Shown: piece by piece, positions 1 through 7,590 of the stretch
Position numbering within the stretch: the stretch's first letter is position 1
How the letters are laid out: each line of letters opens with the position of its first letter
From: an uncultured Clostridium sp.
GTDB taxonomy: Bacteria > Bacillota > Clostridia > Lachnospirales > Lachnospiraceae
Direction of reading: 5' to 3'
NCBI GenBank assembly: GCA_945915475.1
Contig: CAMEFI010000017.1
Location: 1 to 64,000 of the forward strand
DNA: 64,000 nt
The notes under the pieces: model-generated
What the model was told of the DNA's origin: nothing
The model's database searches: none
The model's input: the letters and a program-made list of their open reading frames with translations, nothing else
Program-made: the position numbers and the translations under genes

Positions 1-71
1 TATATAAGAAGATAAGCGGGAAAAAGTACTATACCACATGGTCAGGTAAACGGACGGTAAAGGTGAAGTGA
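1..71 (+). CDS. C-terminal end of a secreted Fn3-like surface protein (partial)
   Basis: Only the last 23 codons are present, entering from the left edge and ending at TGA 69-71. The reading frame gives a lysine-rich end containing KYYTTWSGKR. This closely resembles the C-terminus of the secreted protein that ends at 5096 (RYYSAWSGKR), the last strand of a fibronectin type III-like domain. The two genes are therefore probably paralogues flanking the two Rpn genes. Function beyond 'surface protein tail' cannot be seen. Confidence 0.7.
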   Translation, partial: YKKISGKKYYTTWSGKRTVKVK

Positions 72-80
72 CAATGATAT

Positions 81-106
81 CCGGCGGCTGATGTCGCCGG
101 GTATTT
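81..106 (+). terminator. Probable intrinsic terminator of the left-edge gene
   Basis: CCGGCG (81-86) and CGCCGG (95-100) form a 6-bp GC stem with an 8-nt loop, followed by a weak T tract (GTATTTTGG). It lies 10 nt after the stop at 71. Confidence 0.55.
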
Positions 107-201
107 TGGTTTGTAATGTTTCAGCTAGAAAATATTGTCTGCTTAAACACATTAATGCTGGAGTATTGATTCGAAATAAAAAGACAGAATAGTTTTTTAC
201 G

Positions 202-294
202 CTAGTTGTCTTTGTCACTTCTGTCTAACCATTTGCAGATATAGTGGCATACCACACCTGCCATAACAGAAATGATAAATAATTCGGAGCTCAA
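202..294 (-). CDS. Small hydrophobic ORF, toxin-like peptide remnant (30 aa)
   Basis: On the minus strand an open frame from a TTG at 294-292 to TAG at 204-202 encodes a single hydrophobic helix followed by HYICKWLDRSDKDN. Short peptides of this form, with a membrane helix and a KWLD-type tail, are common in clostridia, often near mobile genes, and are suspected small toxins or regulatory peptides; that family link is from memory. There is no ATG and no convincing ribosome site, so it may be a relic. It sits in the otherwise gene-free 72-473 stretch, which holds nothing else except the promoter of the next gene. Confidence 0.3.
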   Translation of the reverse strand: MSSELFIISVMAGVVCHYICKWLDRSDKDN

Positions 295-363
295 AAAAAT
301 ATATATTATAACGAAACATACAAAATTGGAGACGTTAAAGTCTATCCTATTATACATTGATTG

Positions 364-392
364 TTGAGAAACGAATGTAGGTATGTTATAAT
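364..392 (+). promoter_or_regulatory. Promoter of the first Rpn gene
   Basis: TTGAGA (364-369), 17-bp spacer, TATAAT (387-392). An inverted repeat around 393-409 (ATCCTTAT/ATAAGGAT) and a GAGAAAG/CTTTCTC pair near 417-441 sit in the untranslated leader and could fold over the start region. Confidence 0.65.
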
Positions 393-473
393 ATCCTTAT
401 CATAAGGATTTTCTATGAGAAAGTCCTTATGGGCTTTCTCTGTAATGAAAAGAGAAAGAGAGGTAAACACAAA

Positions 474-1529
474 GTGAACACATACTTAGGAAACGAAGTG
501 ACTGCATCTGGTCTAAGGGCACAATATGATGAACATGCCAAACGTCTTTTAAGTGACAAAGGTGTGTTAGCTTACATCCTGATGTACGCAGTACAGGAAT
601 TTCAGGGATATTCCCTGGAAGAAGCAAAGGATGCAATTATTGGAGAACCAGAAGTTGCAAGCAGAAATGTACGTCCAGCAGAAGCCGTCATCCGGCAATT
701 AAATGAAAGCAAGTTACCGGGTGAGGGTACAGTGACATTTGATATTGTCTTTTTCGCTCGCGTCAAAAACGGTGAACAGAAAAAAATATATATCAATGTA
801 GAGGCTCAGAAATCATTTTACCCCGGATATGACCTGGTAACAAGAGGAGTAATTTATGCTGCCAGACTTCTTTCTGAACAGATGGATACAGAATACACCC
901 CGGAAAATTATGACCAGGCAAAAAAGGTTTATTCTATTTTCATTTGTATGAACACACCAACAAATAATGGGCAGAAAGAAACGGTAGCAGATACAATAAC
1001 GGAATACTCGGTTTCACCGCATGTATTGTATCCGAATAATCAAACTTCTGTAGCGTATGGAAGATACGATTTGCTGTCGGTTGTTTTTGTTTGCCTGAAG
1101 GACGCAGATACAACAGCATCTGAAAATAAGCTAATCGGAATGTTATCTACATTATTATCCGCAAAAACACCGGTAAATGAGAAAAAAATGATTTTGGAAC
1201 AAAAATACCATTTGCCAATGAGCGATCATATGGAAAGTGAGGCGAACATTATGTGTAATTTGGGATCGGCTCTATCAATGGAATTACAGGAAGAGCTTGA
1301 AAGAAAAAATGAAAATATTAATGAACTGGACGCGGCTATCCAGGAAAAAGATGCAACGCTTAATGAACTGGACGCGGCTATCCAGGAAAAAGATGCAACG
1401 CTTAATGAACTGGACGCAGCTATCCAGGAAAAAGATGCAACGATTAATGAACTGGACGCAGCTATCCAGGAAAAAGATGCCGAAATCTTGGCGTTAAAAA
1501 AGCAACTTGCTTCTATTCAAACTCAATAG
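474..1529 (+). CDS. Rpn family / PD-(D/E)XK nuclease-type transposase with C-terminal 14-aa repeats
   Basis: Member of the Rpn/PDDEXK_2 superfamily ('recombination-promoting nuclease/putative transposase'). The N-terminal two thirds carry the family's features: an early block around DKGVLAYIL, then FDIVFF and INVEAQK, which fits the nuclease D...(E)xK core. The last quarter is four near-identical 14-residue units (NELDAAIQEKDATL type), two heptads each, predicted coiled coil. A GTG start at 474 (351 aa) is preferred: AGAGAGG ends at 463, 10 nt upstream. An in-frame ATG at 429 has no ribosome site. A canonical promoter lies at 364-392 and a terminator at 1540. Family members are proposed to act in RecA-independent recombination; the role here is inferred. 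A second Rpn gene follows. Confidence 0.8.
   Translation: MNTYLGNEVTASGLRAQYDEHAKRLLSDKGVLAYILMYAVQEFQGYSLEEAKDAIIGEPEVASRNVRPAEAVIRQLNESKLPGEGTVTFDIVFFARVKNGEQKKIYINVEAQKSFYPGYDLVTRGVIYAARLLSEQMDTEYTPENYDQAKKVYSIFICMNTPTNNGQKETVADTITEYSVSPHVLYPNNQTSVAYGRYDLLSVVFVCLKDADTTASENKLIGMLSTLLSAKTPVNEKKMILEQKYHLPMSDHMESEANIMCNLGSALSMELQEELERKNENINELDAAIQEKDATLNELDAAIQEKDATLNELDAAIQEKDATINELDAAIQEKDAEILALKKQLASIQTQ
1320..1487 (+). repeat. Four 42-bp in-frame tandem repeats
   Basis: Units begin at 1320, 1362, 1404 and 1446, each starting AATGAACTGGACGC. The first three are nearly identical at DNA level, with C/A and G/A changes in later copies; the fourth ends in a variant tail. The period is exactly 14 codons, so copy-number change would lengthen or shorten the coiled coil without a frameshift. 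Confidence 0.95.
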
Positions 1530-1539
1530 TAATTCTTAA

Positions 1540-1571
1540 ATCCCGGCGTATGATATGCCGGGATTCTTTGG
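1540..1571 (+). terminator. Intrinsic terminator, copy 1 of a duplicated 32-bp element
   Basis: ATCCCGGC (1540-1547) pairs with GCCGGGAT around a TATGATAT-type loop and is followed by TCTTTGG. The same 32 bases recur at 2681-2712 after the second Rpn gene. Confidence 0.75.
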
Positions 1572-1673
1572 TGGAAGGAAATGAGATCCGCTTGCATATC
1601 CTTAAACCCATTGATGTGAAGCCTCGTCCAAAAAAATGTGAATGTGGAAAATAAGATTAGATACGAAAATTTG

Positions 1674-1701
1674 TTGCACGGAACCGGATATATGGTATAC
1701 T
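1674..1701 (+). promoter_or_regulatory. Promoter of the second Rpn gene
   Basis: TTGCAC (1674-1679), 16-bp spacer, TATACT (1696-1701). It is followed by a ~100-nt leader before the ribosome site at 1793-1800. Confidence 0.55.
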
Positions 1702-1809
1702 ATAGGTGTAGAGGAAGAAACATAGATAAGGTCATTCTGTCGTTTAATTCCATTTTCTTTTTTTTAACATATTGTGAAGGTAAATATAAGAAAAGGAGGA
1801 ATGAATGAC

Positions 1810-2664
1810 ATGGGACAGAAAGATATCACTGAAAAAATGCTTGCGGATTATAATGATGTATTTGCAGATATTGTAAATGTGTTATTGTTTCAAGGTAAAC
1901 AGATTGTACATGAAAATGATCTGGAAAATACAAAGGACAAAAGCCAGTATAAAGCAGATGACGGGAATGTCCATGAAGAAGAACGAGATGTTTCGAAATT
2001 AGTGAAAAACGGAAATATTCGGATTTCACTTATTGGTTTAGAGCATCAAACAGATATTGATTCGGATGAACCGCTTCGTGTCATTGGTTATGATGGAGCT
2101 GCATACAGAAGCCAGCTGCTGAATGGGAAAAAGGAAAGATATCCGGTTGTTACAATGGTTTTGTATTTTGGCACAAAACGTTGGAATCGGAACCATTCCC
2201 TGTATGAATGTCTGAATATACCGGAAGAATGGAAACCGTTTGTTCAGGATTACAAAATCAATCTGTTTGAGATTGCTTATTTAACTCCGGAACAGGTATC
2301 CATGTTTCAAAGTGACTTTCGAATAGTGGCAGATTATTTTGTACAGATGAGGATGAACCGGGATTATAAACCATCCAGGGAAACAATACGGCATGTGGAT
2401 GCAGTATTAAAACTGATGTCAGTATTGACAAGAGATGTCCGGTTTGAAGAAGCACAGCAATATCTGCCTGAAGGAGGTGCAGTCAAAATGTGTGAAGTAT
2501 TAGACAGAATAGTAGAAGAAGGACGTGCAGAAGGACGTGCAGAAGGACGTGCAGAAGGAAAAGTTTTGGCATATGCCGAGCTTGGGTTGTCCATAGAAGA
2601 CATTGCGACAAAAGTTCACCTTTCTGTGGAAGAAATCCGAAGCATATTGTCAGAAGAGAATTAA
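1810..2664 (+). CDS. Rpn family recombination-promoting nuclease/putative transposase
   Basis: A second Rpn/PDDEXK_2-type protein (284 aa), clearly different in sequence from its upstream neighbour. Visible features are an N-terminal block (MLADYNDVFADIVN), then RISLIGLEHQ and an R..GYDGAAYR segment, YPVVTMVLYFG in the core and a C-terminal EGRAEGRAEGRAEGK run. EG-rich repeat tails are typical of Rpn proteins. The last 30 residues (LGLSIEDIATKVHLSVEEI) resemble a small helix-turn-helix tail also common in this family. ATG 1810 is chosen because AAAGGAGGA lies 9 nt upstream; ATG 1801 would abut the ribosome site. It has its own promoter (1674-1701) and terminator (2681). Function is inferred from family. 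Confidence 0.8.
   Translation: MGQKDITEKMLADYNDVFADIVNVLLFQGKQIVHENDLENTKDKSQYKADDGNVHEEERDVSKLVKNGNIRISLIGLEHQTDIDSDEPLRVIGYDGAAYRSQLLNGKKERYPVVTMVLYFGTKRWNRNHSLYECLNIPEEWKPFVQDYKINLFEIAYLTPEQVSMFQSDFRIVADYFVQMRMNRDYKPSRETIRHVDAVLKLMSVLTRDVRFEEAQQYLPEGGAVKMCEVLDRIVEEGRAEGRAEGRAEGKVLAYAELGLSIEDIATKVHLSVEEIRSILSEEN
2519..2556 (+). repeat. Three 12-bp in-frame repeats in the Rpn C-terminus
   Basis: GGACGTGCAGAA is repeated three times without change, coding for RAEG units. As with the 42-bp repeats of the neighbouring gene, the period is a multiple of three, so expansion or contraction is frame-neutral. Confidence 0.9.
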
Positions 2665-2680
2665 GTAAGATGTCTCATGA

Positions 2681-2712
2681 ATCCCGGCGTATGATATGCC
2701 GGGATTCTTTGG
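2681..2712 (+). terminator. Intrinsic terminator, copy 2 of the duplicated element
   Basis: Identical to 1540-1571: ATCCCGGC/GCCGGGAT stem with a short loop and TCTTTGG. It begins 16 nt after the Rpn stop. The remaining bases to 2951 hold a candidate promoter (2893-2922) and no gene I can support. Confidence 0.75.
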
Positions 2713-2892
2713 CTGAAGGGAATGGCCTTCGAAGGTGCGTACTGGTCTAAGGAGCCTGGTAATTATGATACAAAATATATATCTGAGACGGACGCCATTC
2801 ATCCCATGGTCTAAAGACACATGGATTTTCCGGCTGAAGTATTATAAAAAGAATTACTTATTAAATTCAACGTGTAAATACTTATGATAAAA

Positions 2893-2922
2893 TTGAATCA
2901 GAAACCATGAACATATTATAGT
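2893..2922 (+). promoter_or_regulatory. Candidate promoter of the secreted-protein gene
   Basis: TTGAAT (2893-2898), 18-bp spacer, TATAGT (2917-2922), 30 nt before the ATG at 2952. Confidence 0.45.
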
Positions 2923-2951
2923 AAAGAATATCAGAAAAGGAGGAATACAAT

Positions 2952-5096
2952 ATGAAAAAGAATAAGAAACTTATTTTATGCTTACTGACAGCCGCGATTA
3001 TGGTAATCTCTTTATTTAATGTTGCAGGCGAACATTTATTTGCAGTAGATGTTGGTCATCCCATGGTGTCTGATAACATTCATGATGGGGAGTATGGCGT
3101 GTTAGCAGATGGACATCCTACGGCGTACACATTACCATCATTTTCGTCTATTATCAAAAATAGTGACGGAACCTTCTGCAGGATTGAAGCTCCATCGGCG
3201 TTTTACGGACCAGATAGTGTGTCAGGTGAACAAAAAATGACGGATGGGGTAACAGTAGAAACTTATAATTCATCATTTCAGTGTATTGACAGTAAAAAAC
3301 TTCCTGCGGAATTAGACCTGTACGGTGGCTTTTATGCAAATGAAAACTACAATTATATTGTCTACGGGCAGTATAACGGTTCTTGCAGTGAGGATATTGA
3401 AGTCTTCCGCGTTTGCCAGTATGACAAACAGTGGAACAAGACGGCAACTGCCAGTATGAAGAGTTCAGGTGTGAAATCTCCCTTTGATGCATCCACTGTC
3501 AGTGCATGCCAGCTTGGAGATGTTATCATTTTCTTAACAGGCTGCGTGGACAGTGTAAACCATCAGGGAACATGCAATTTTGCATTTGATGAGAGTACGG
3601 GAGATTTTGCGAAAGATTATCCTCTGCCAGGCGGATCCAGTCACTCTTTTAACCAGTTTGTCAGAATGACACCGGATAATGAAATTACATCTATTTCACA
3701 TGCAGATGCCGGATGGGTGCGAGGAATTAACTTAAATTTAACCCATTACGACGAACAATGGGAGGCTAATACCGGATATGAATGTAATCTCCGCCCGGCA
3801 TCCGGAAAATCTGGCGATAACTGGACCGGTATGTCCATCGGCGGATATGAAATATCGGATAAAAGTTATCTGGTTGCTTTTGACGACAGCGGCATGGGGG
3901 ATTCTAAAAAACAGGAATCCAGAAGTCTGTACATTGCATCCCTGCCACTGGATTCCGCACTGAATGCATTAGAGATGAAAATTGACACCAGCAGGCTAAA
4001 CGTGGTAACACTGGCAAGTTACGGAACAGACAGTAACATAACCGCCTGCACGCCGCAGCTGGTAGAAATTACCAAAGATAAGTATATGGTGTTGTGGGAA
4101 GAGTTTGATAAAACCGGTATGAATTATCTTTCAACAGAAGGATACACATCCTTTGGAGATGATATTCAATATAAGTTTGATCGTTCCTGTCCCGGCCATA
4201 ATAAATGCTATTATGCCATCGTCGATGGCTCCGGAAATGTCACACAGGGAAGAACCGAAATTGCAGCGGCATTATCAGACTGCCAGCCGATTGCAGACGG
4301 GGATAATGTGATCTGGTATGTTACACAGAACTCTGCACCGACCTTTTTCACACTGAACAGCAGTACCGGTGTATTAACCACTGCCGGATACTCCATGGCA
4401 GACTGGAAATATATCGCACCATCCGATATGCCAACCCAGCAGGAGACAACCGGGCAGGAAGAAACATCAGAAGAAGCAGTACAGACAGAAAACACAACAG
4501 CCTCAGACAAACAGAACCGTTCAGATAATACGTCTGTGGTAGACAGGTTCACGGGTTTAACGGTTTCAGTAAATGGAAAAGAGGCAACAGTGATATCCGT
4601 CAATCAAAGTATTACGGATATCACCATACCGGATACTGTACGTGTAAAGAAAAAGTATTATACGGTAACCGCAATCGGACCGAATGCATTCCGGGACTGC
4701 AGCAATTTGACAAAAGTGTTGATTCCAAACAGCATACAGTCCATAGATAAAACCGCATTTGCCGGGTGTTCCAAACTGAAACAGTCAGCCATTACTTTGA
4801 GATCCGGGACGTATCTGGTATCCGTTCAGAACAAAAAGAGTAAGAGAGCAGTCGTAAAATGGGCAAAAGTTGCCTTGGTAAATGGATATCAGCTTCAATA
4901 TACAACAAACAAGAAGCTGAAACATCCAAAGACGAAGGTAATCAAAATTGGCAGGAAAAACCCTTCATCCAAAACACTGGTAAACCTGAAGAAAGGCAAG
5001 AAATATTATTGTCGAATCCGGGTATATAAGAATATCAGTGGCAAGCGATATTATTCAGCATGGTCAGGCAAACGAAACGTAAGCATCAAAAAGTAG
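2952..5096 (+). CDS. Secreted protein with BspA-like leucine-rich and Fn3-like C-terminal domains
   Basis: 714 aa. An N-terminal signal peptide is clear (KKNKK followed by LILCLLTAAIMVISLF, cleavage after about residue 32). Residues ~35-490 form a large domain rich in aromatic, Gly and Asp residues that I do not recognise; its repeated YD..W elements suggest a beta-propeller-like fold, but this is a guess. A Ser/Thr/Glu-rich linker (~495-525) follows, then a short BspA/LRR_5 segment (~540-615, with AIGPNAFRDC and IDKTAFAGC), then an Fn3-like domain (~620-714). No LPXTG motif is seen. The start is supported by AAAGGAGG 10 nt upstream. Its C-terminus matches the gene truncated at the left edge. 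Likely a surface adhesin or ligand-binding protein (inference). Confidence 0.7.
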   Translation: MKKNKKLILCLLTAAIMVISLFNVAGEHLFAVDVGHPMVSDNIHDGEYGVLADGHPTAYTLPSFSSIIKNSDGTFCRIEAPSAFYGPDSVSGEQKMTDGVTVETYNSSFQCIDSKKLPAELDLYGGFYANENYNYIVYGQYNGSCSEDIEVFRVCQYDKQWNKTATASMKSSGVKSPFDASTVSACQLGDVIIFLTGCVDSVNHQGTCNFAFDESTGDFAKDYPLPGGSSHSFNQFVRMTPDNEITSISHADAGWVRGINLNLTHYDEQWEANTGYECNLRPASGKSGDNWTGMSIGGYEISDKSYLVAFDDSGMGDSKKQESRSLYIASLPLDSALNALEMKIDTSRLNVVTLASYGTDSNITACTPQLVEITKDKYMVLWEEFDKTGMNYLSTEGYTSFGDDIQYKFDRSCPGHNKCYYAIVDGSGNVTQGRTEIAAALSDCQPIADGDNVIWYVTQNSAPTFFTLNSSTGVLTTAGYSMADWKYIAPSDMPTQQETTGQEETSEEAVQTENTTASDKQNRSDNTSVVDRFTGLTVSVNGKEATVISVNQSITDITIPDTVRVKKKYYTVTAIGPNAFRDCSNLTKVLIPNSIQSIDKTAFAGCSKLKQSAITLRSGTYLVSVQNKKSKRAVVKWAKVALVNGYQLQYTTNKKLKHPKTKVIKIGRKNPSSKTLVNLKKGKKYYCRIRVYKNISGKRYYSAWSGKRNVSIKK

Positions 5097-5118
5097 ATTA
5101 TAAAAAAATAAAAAGTAT

Positions 5119-5147
5119 TTGACAAATTGTATAGAGAGTAATATACT
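5119..5147 (+). promoter_or_regulatory. trp operon promoter
   Basis: TTGACA (5119-5124), exact 17-bp spacer, TATACT (5142-5147). It lies directly upstream of the T-box leader. Confidence 0.8.
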
Positions 5148-5199
5148 TTACCTAGTTAAAACATTGATGTAATGATATGTCAATTATATCGTACTACGA

Positions 5200-5470
5200 A
5201 ACCGATGAGTAAGAGGAGTAGGCTATTGTGAAACTTTCCAGAGAGCTGTGGTGGTGTGATACAGTAAGCGGTCAATAGTTGAATGGACTTACGAGGGTGA
5301 CTTGAAATGCCAACGCAGAGTAGATGTCAACGGGAACCTGTCCGTTATCAATGGGGTGCATATGATGGTATGCAGGAAGAGTGGATGCAATGCATCAATT
5401 TGGGTGGTACCGCAGAAGTTAGAATTCAAAGCTTTTGTCCCTTGTGGGATGGAAGCTTTTTTTTACTTTA
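5200..5470 (+). ncRNA. T-box leader with tryptophan (UGG) specifier
   Basis: Stem I features are present: AGTA at 5208-5211, AGAGAG with GGTGGTG around 5240-5256, and a specifier loop GAA-TGG-A at 5281-5287, placing codon UGG (Trp) at 5284-5286. The T-box core GGGTGGTACCGC lies at 5402-5413, followed by an intrinsic terminator at 5428-5464. T-box RNAs bind uncharged tRNA, here tRNA-Trp, to stabilise the antiterminator. The specifier agrees with the downstream tryptophan genes. An open frame running through the leader in phase with trpE is not a coding extension. Confidence 0.92.
5428..5464 (+). terminator. Attenuator terminator of the trp T-box
   Basis: AAAGCTT (5428-5434) pairs with AAGCTTT (5453-5459), with an inner GTCCC/GGGAT pairing, followed by eight or more T residues. 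It competes with the T-box antiterminator. Confidence 0.85.
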
Positions 5471-5487
5471 CAGAAAGGAGAGCAGAT

Positions 5488-6942
5488 ATGTTTCCAGATT
5501 ATGAGACAGCGAAGCAATACGAGAAAGAATACAATATGATACCGGTGTGTAAGGAAATCTATGCCGATATTGTGACACCCATTACATTGCTTCGACGACT
5601 GAAAGAAATTGACAGCAGGTATTATTTACTAGAAAGTGTGGAGGGTGGCAAGCAGTGGGGACAGTATTCCTTCTTAGGTGTAAGCCCGCTATTACAGATT
5701 AGTTGTAAAGATGGTGTGGTGAAGATGAAAAGCGGAGCCATGGTAACAGAGCAGAAACAGGATGCATATGAAGCTCTCCGAAATCTGCTTGCACAGTATC
5801 ATTCACCGGCGATTCCGGGAATGCCAAGCTTTACAGGAGGATTGGTGGGATACTTTTCCTATGAGATGATTGGATATGCAGAACCAAAGCTGCATCTCAA
5901 AAAGAGTAATTTTGATGATTATAACCTGATGCTGTTTGATAAGGTGATTGCCTATGATCATTTGAAGCAGAAGATCAGTGTCATTGCCAATTACCGGAGT
6001 GAGGATGGTGAGAAAGGATATAAGAAGGCAGTGTTAGAGATTGAGAAAATGATTCATCTGATCCAGAGTACAACGCCTTTGCCGGAGGAGCAGGCAGATA
6101 ACACTGTGGAGTTTACCTGTAATCTTTCGAAAGAGCAATATTGCAATATGGTGGAAAAGACCAAGCATTATATCCGGGAGGGTGATATTTTCCAGGGTGT
6201 AATCTCAAGAAGATTTGAGGCGGATTACAAAGGAAGCCTCATCAATACCTATCGGGTGCTGCGAACAACGAATCCTTCTCCATATATGTATTTCATCGGA
6301 TGTGATGATTTAGAGATTGCAGGAACCTCACCGGAGACCATGGTGAAGTTGGTAAATGGTAAGCTTACTACATTTCCGGTGGCAGGAACAAGAAAACGTG
6401 GTGAGACTTCAGAAGTGGATAAAGCGTTAGAGACAGAGCTGTTGGCGGATGAGAAAGAGTGTGCAGAACACAACATGTTAGTGGATCTTGCGAGAAATGA
6501 TATCGGAAGGCTTGCTGAATTTGGAACGGTTGAGGTGGAAGAATACATGAAGATTCACCGTTTTTCCAAGGTAATGCACATTGCATCCACCGTGGTGGGA
6601 CAGATCCGGAAAGATAAAGATGGCTGTGATACGATTCAGGCCATGCTTCCGGCAGGAACGCTTTCCGGTGCTCCCAAGTTCCGGGCCTGTGAGATTATTG
6701 ATGAATTAGAACCCGTTGCAAGAGGGGTATACGGTGGAGCCATTGGGTATCTGGATTTTTCCGGAAACTTAGATGTGTGTATTGCCATCCGTACTGCAGT
6801 AAAGAAAGGTGAAAAAGTGTATGTGCAAGCAGGAGCAGGCATTGTGGCAGACAGTGTGCCTGAGAATGAATACATGGAATGTGCCAATAAAGCCGGAGCT
6901 GTCATTGAGGCAGTAAAACGGGCAGCGGAGGTGAATGGATAA
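5488..6942 (+). CDS. trpE: Anthranilate synthase component I
   Basis: 484 aa, usual length for TrpE. It makes anthranilate from chorismate with ammonia supplied by TrpG. The N-terminal LLESVEGG and YSFLG segment is the tryptophan feedback-binding region. The C-terminal chorismate-binding domain carries GTSPE, PVAGTRKRG, LVDLARND and GTLSGAPK. ATG 5488 is chosen: AGAAAGGAG lies 7 nt upstream, after the T-box terminator. The stop at 6940-6942 abuts the trpG ATG, indicating translational coupling. Expression is set by the Trp T-box, and probably also by feedback inhibition at the enzyme. Confidence 0.95.
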   Translation: MFPDYETAKQYEKEYNMIPVCKEIYADIVTPITLLRRLKEIDSRYYLLESVEGGKQWGQYSFLGVSPLLQISCKDGVVKMKSGAMVTEQKQDAYEALRNLLAQYHSPAIPGMPSFTGGLVGYFSYEMIGYAEPKLHLKKSNFDDYNLMLFDKVIAYDHLKQKISVIANYRSEDGEKGYKKAVLEIEKMIHLIQSTTPLPEEQADNTVEFTCNLSKEQYCNMVEKTKHYIREGDIFQGVISRRFEADYKGSLINTYRVLRTTNPSPYMYFIGCDDLEIAGTSPETMVKLVNGKLTTFPVAGTRKRGETSEVDKALETELLADEKECAEHNMLVDLARNDIGRLAEFGTVEVEEYMKIHRFSKVMHIASTVVGQIRKDKDGCDTIQAMLPAGTLSGAPKFRACEIIDELEPVARGVYGGAIGYLDFSGNLDVCIAIRTAVKKGEKVYVQAGAGIVADSVPENEYMECANKAGAVIEAVKRAAEVNG

Positions 6943-7554
6943 ATGATCTTATTGATAGACAATTACGACAGCTTTTCCTACAATCTGGTGCAGTTGATTG
7001 GAGGAATCCAGAAGGAACGATATGAGGCAGGCAGGATTTTGGAAGGAGAGGAAGATAATTATGGTATCCGGGTTATCCGGAATGACGAAATGACGGTGGA
7101 GGAGATTGAGGATTTAGGACCGGAATACATCATTTTATCACCTGGACCGGGGAGACCGGAGAATGCCGGAATCTGTGAAAATCTTCTGGAAAAATACGAT
7201 CGTCCGGTGAGAATCCTGGGTGTCTGTCTGGGACATCAGGCAATCTGCGAGGCCTTTGGCGGCAAGGTGACCTATGCAAAGAAATTGATGCATGGCAAGC
7301 AGAGCAGCATTACCTTTGATAAAAATGACCCTGTTTTCAAAGGGATTCCCCAGAATATTAAAATCGCAAGATATCATTCCTTAGCAGGAGAGGAATCTTC
7401 CATGCCGGATTGTCTTAAGGTAATTGCAAAGACATCGGATGGCGAGGTTATGGCAGTCAAACATAAAGAAAAACAGATATATGGATTCCAGTTTCATCCG
7501 GAATCGGTTCTTACGGAATATGGAAAAGAAATGTTAGAGAATTTCCTGTTATAA
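6943..7554 (+). CDS. trpG: Anthranilate synthase component II (glutamine amidotransferase)
   Basis: 203 aa class I glutamine amidotransferase that delivers ammonia to TrpE. The oxyanion segment SPGPGRP, the catalytic Cys in GVCLGHQ (about residue 95) and the His/Glu pair in FHPES near the C-terminus are all present. It stands alone and is not fused to TrpD as in enterics. The start codon directly follows the trpE stop with no gap. The same protein could also serve 4-amino-4-deoxychorismate synthase (PabA role), as amphibolic TrpG does in some Firmicutes, but operon context supports tryptophan synthesis. Confidence 0.94.
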   Translation: MILLIDNYDSFSYNLVQLIGGIQKERYEAGRILEGEEDNYGIRVIRNDEMTVEEIEDLGPEYIILSPGPGRPENAGICENLLEKYDRPVRILGVCLGHQAICEAFGGKVTYAKKLMHGKQSSITFDKNDPVFKGIPQNIKIARYHSLAGEESSMPDCLKVIAKTSDGEVMAVKHKEKQIYGFQFHPESVLTEYGKEMLENFLL

Positions 7555-7590
7555 GAACGCAAAAAGAAATGTGGATAGGAGGACAAACAA

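Noticed and set aside
429-473. Upstream ATG start for the first Rpn gene
   Set aside because: No ribosome site lies before ATG 429, and the GAGAAAG/CTTTCTC hairpin overlaps it; GTG 474 has AGAGAGG at 10 nt.
1320-1487. Tandem repeats considered as a CRISPR array
   Set aside because: There are no spacers: the units are directly adjacent, coding and in frame.
1237-1497. 86-codon frame over the 42-bp repeats in another phase
   Set aside because: It is repetitive only because it reads the same DNA repeats in a different frame; the Rpn frame is continuous with a conserved domain.
5097-5118. Terminator for the secreted-protein gene
   Set aside because: Only an A-rich stretch is present; no stem could be found between its stop and the trp promoter.
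5302-5487. Open frame extending trpE upstream by 62 codons
   Set aside because: It runs through the T-box core and terminator; the ribosome site supports ATG 5488.
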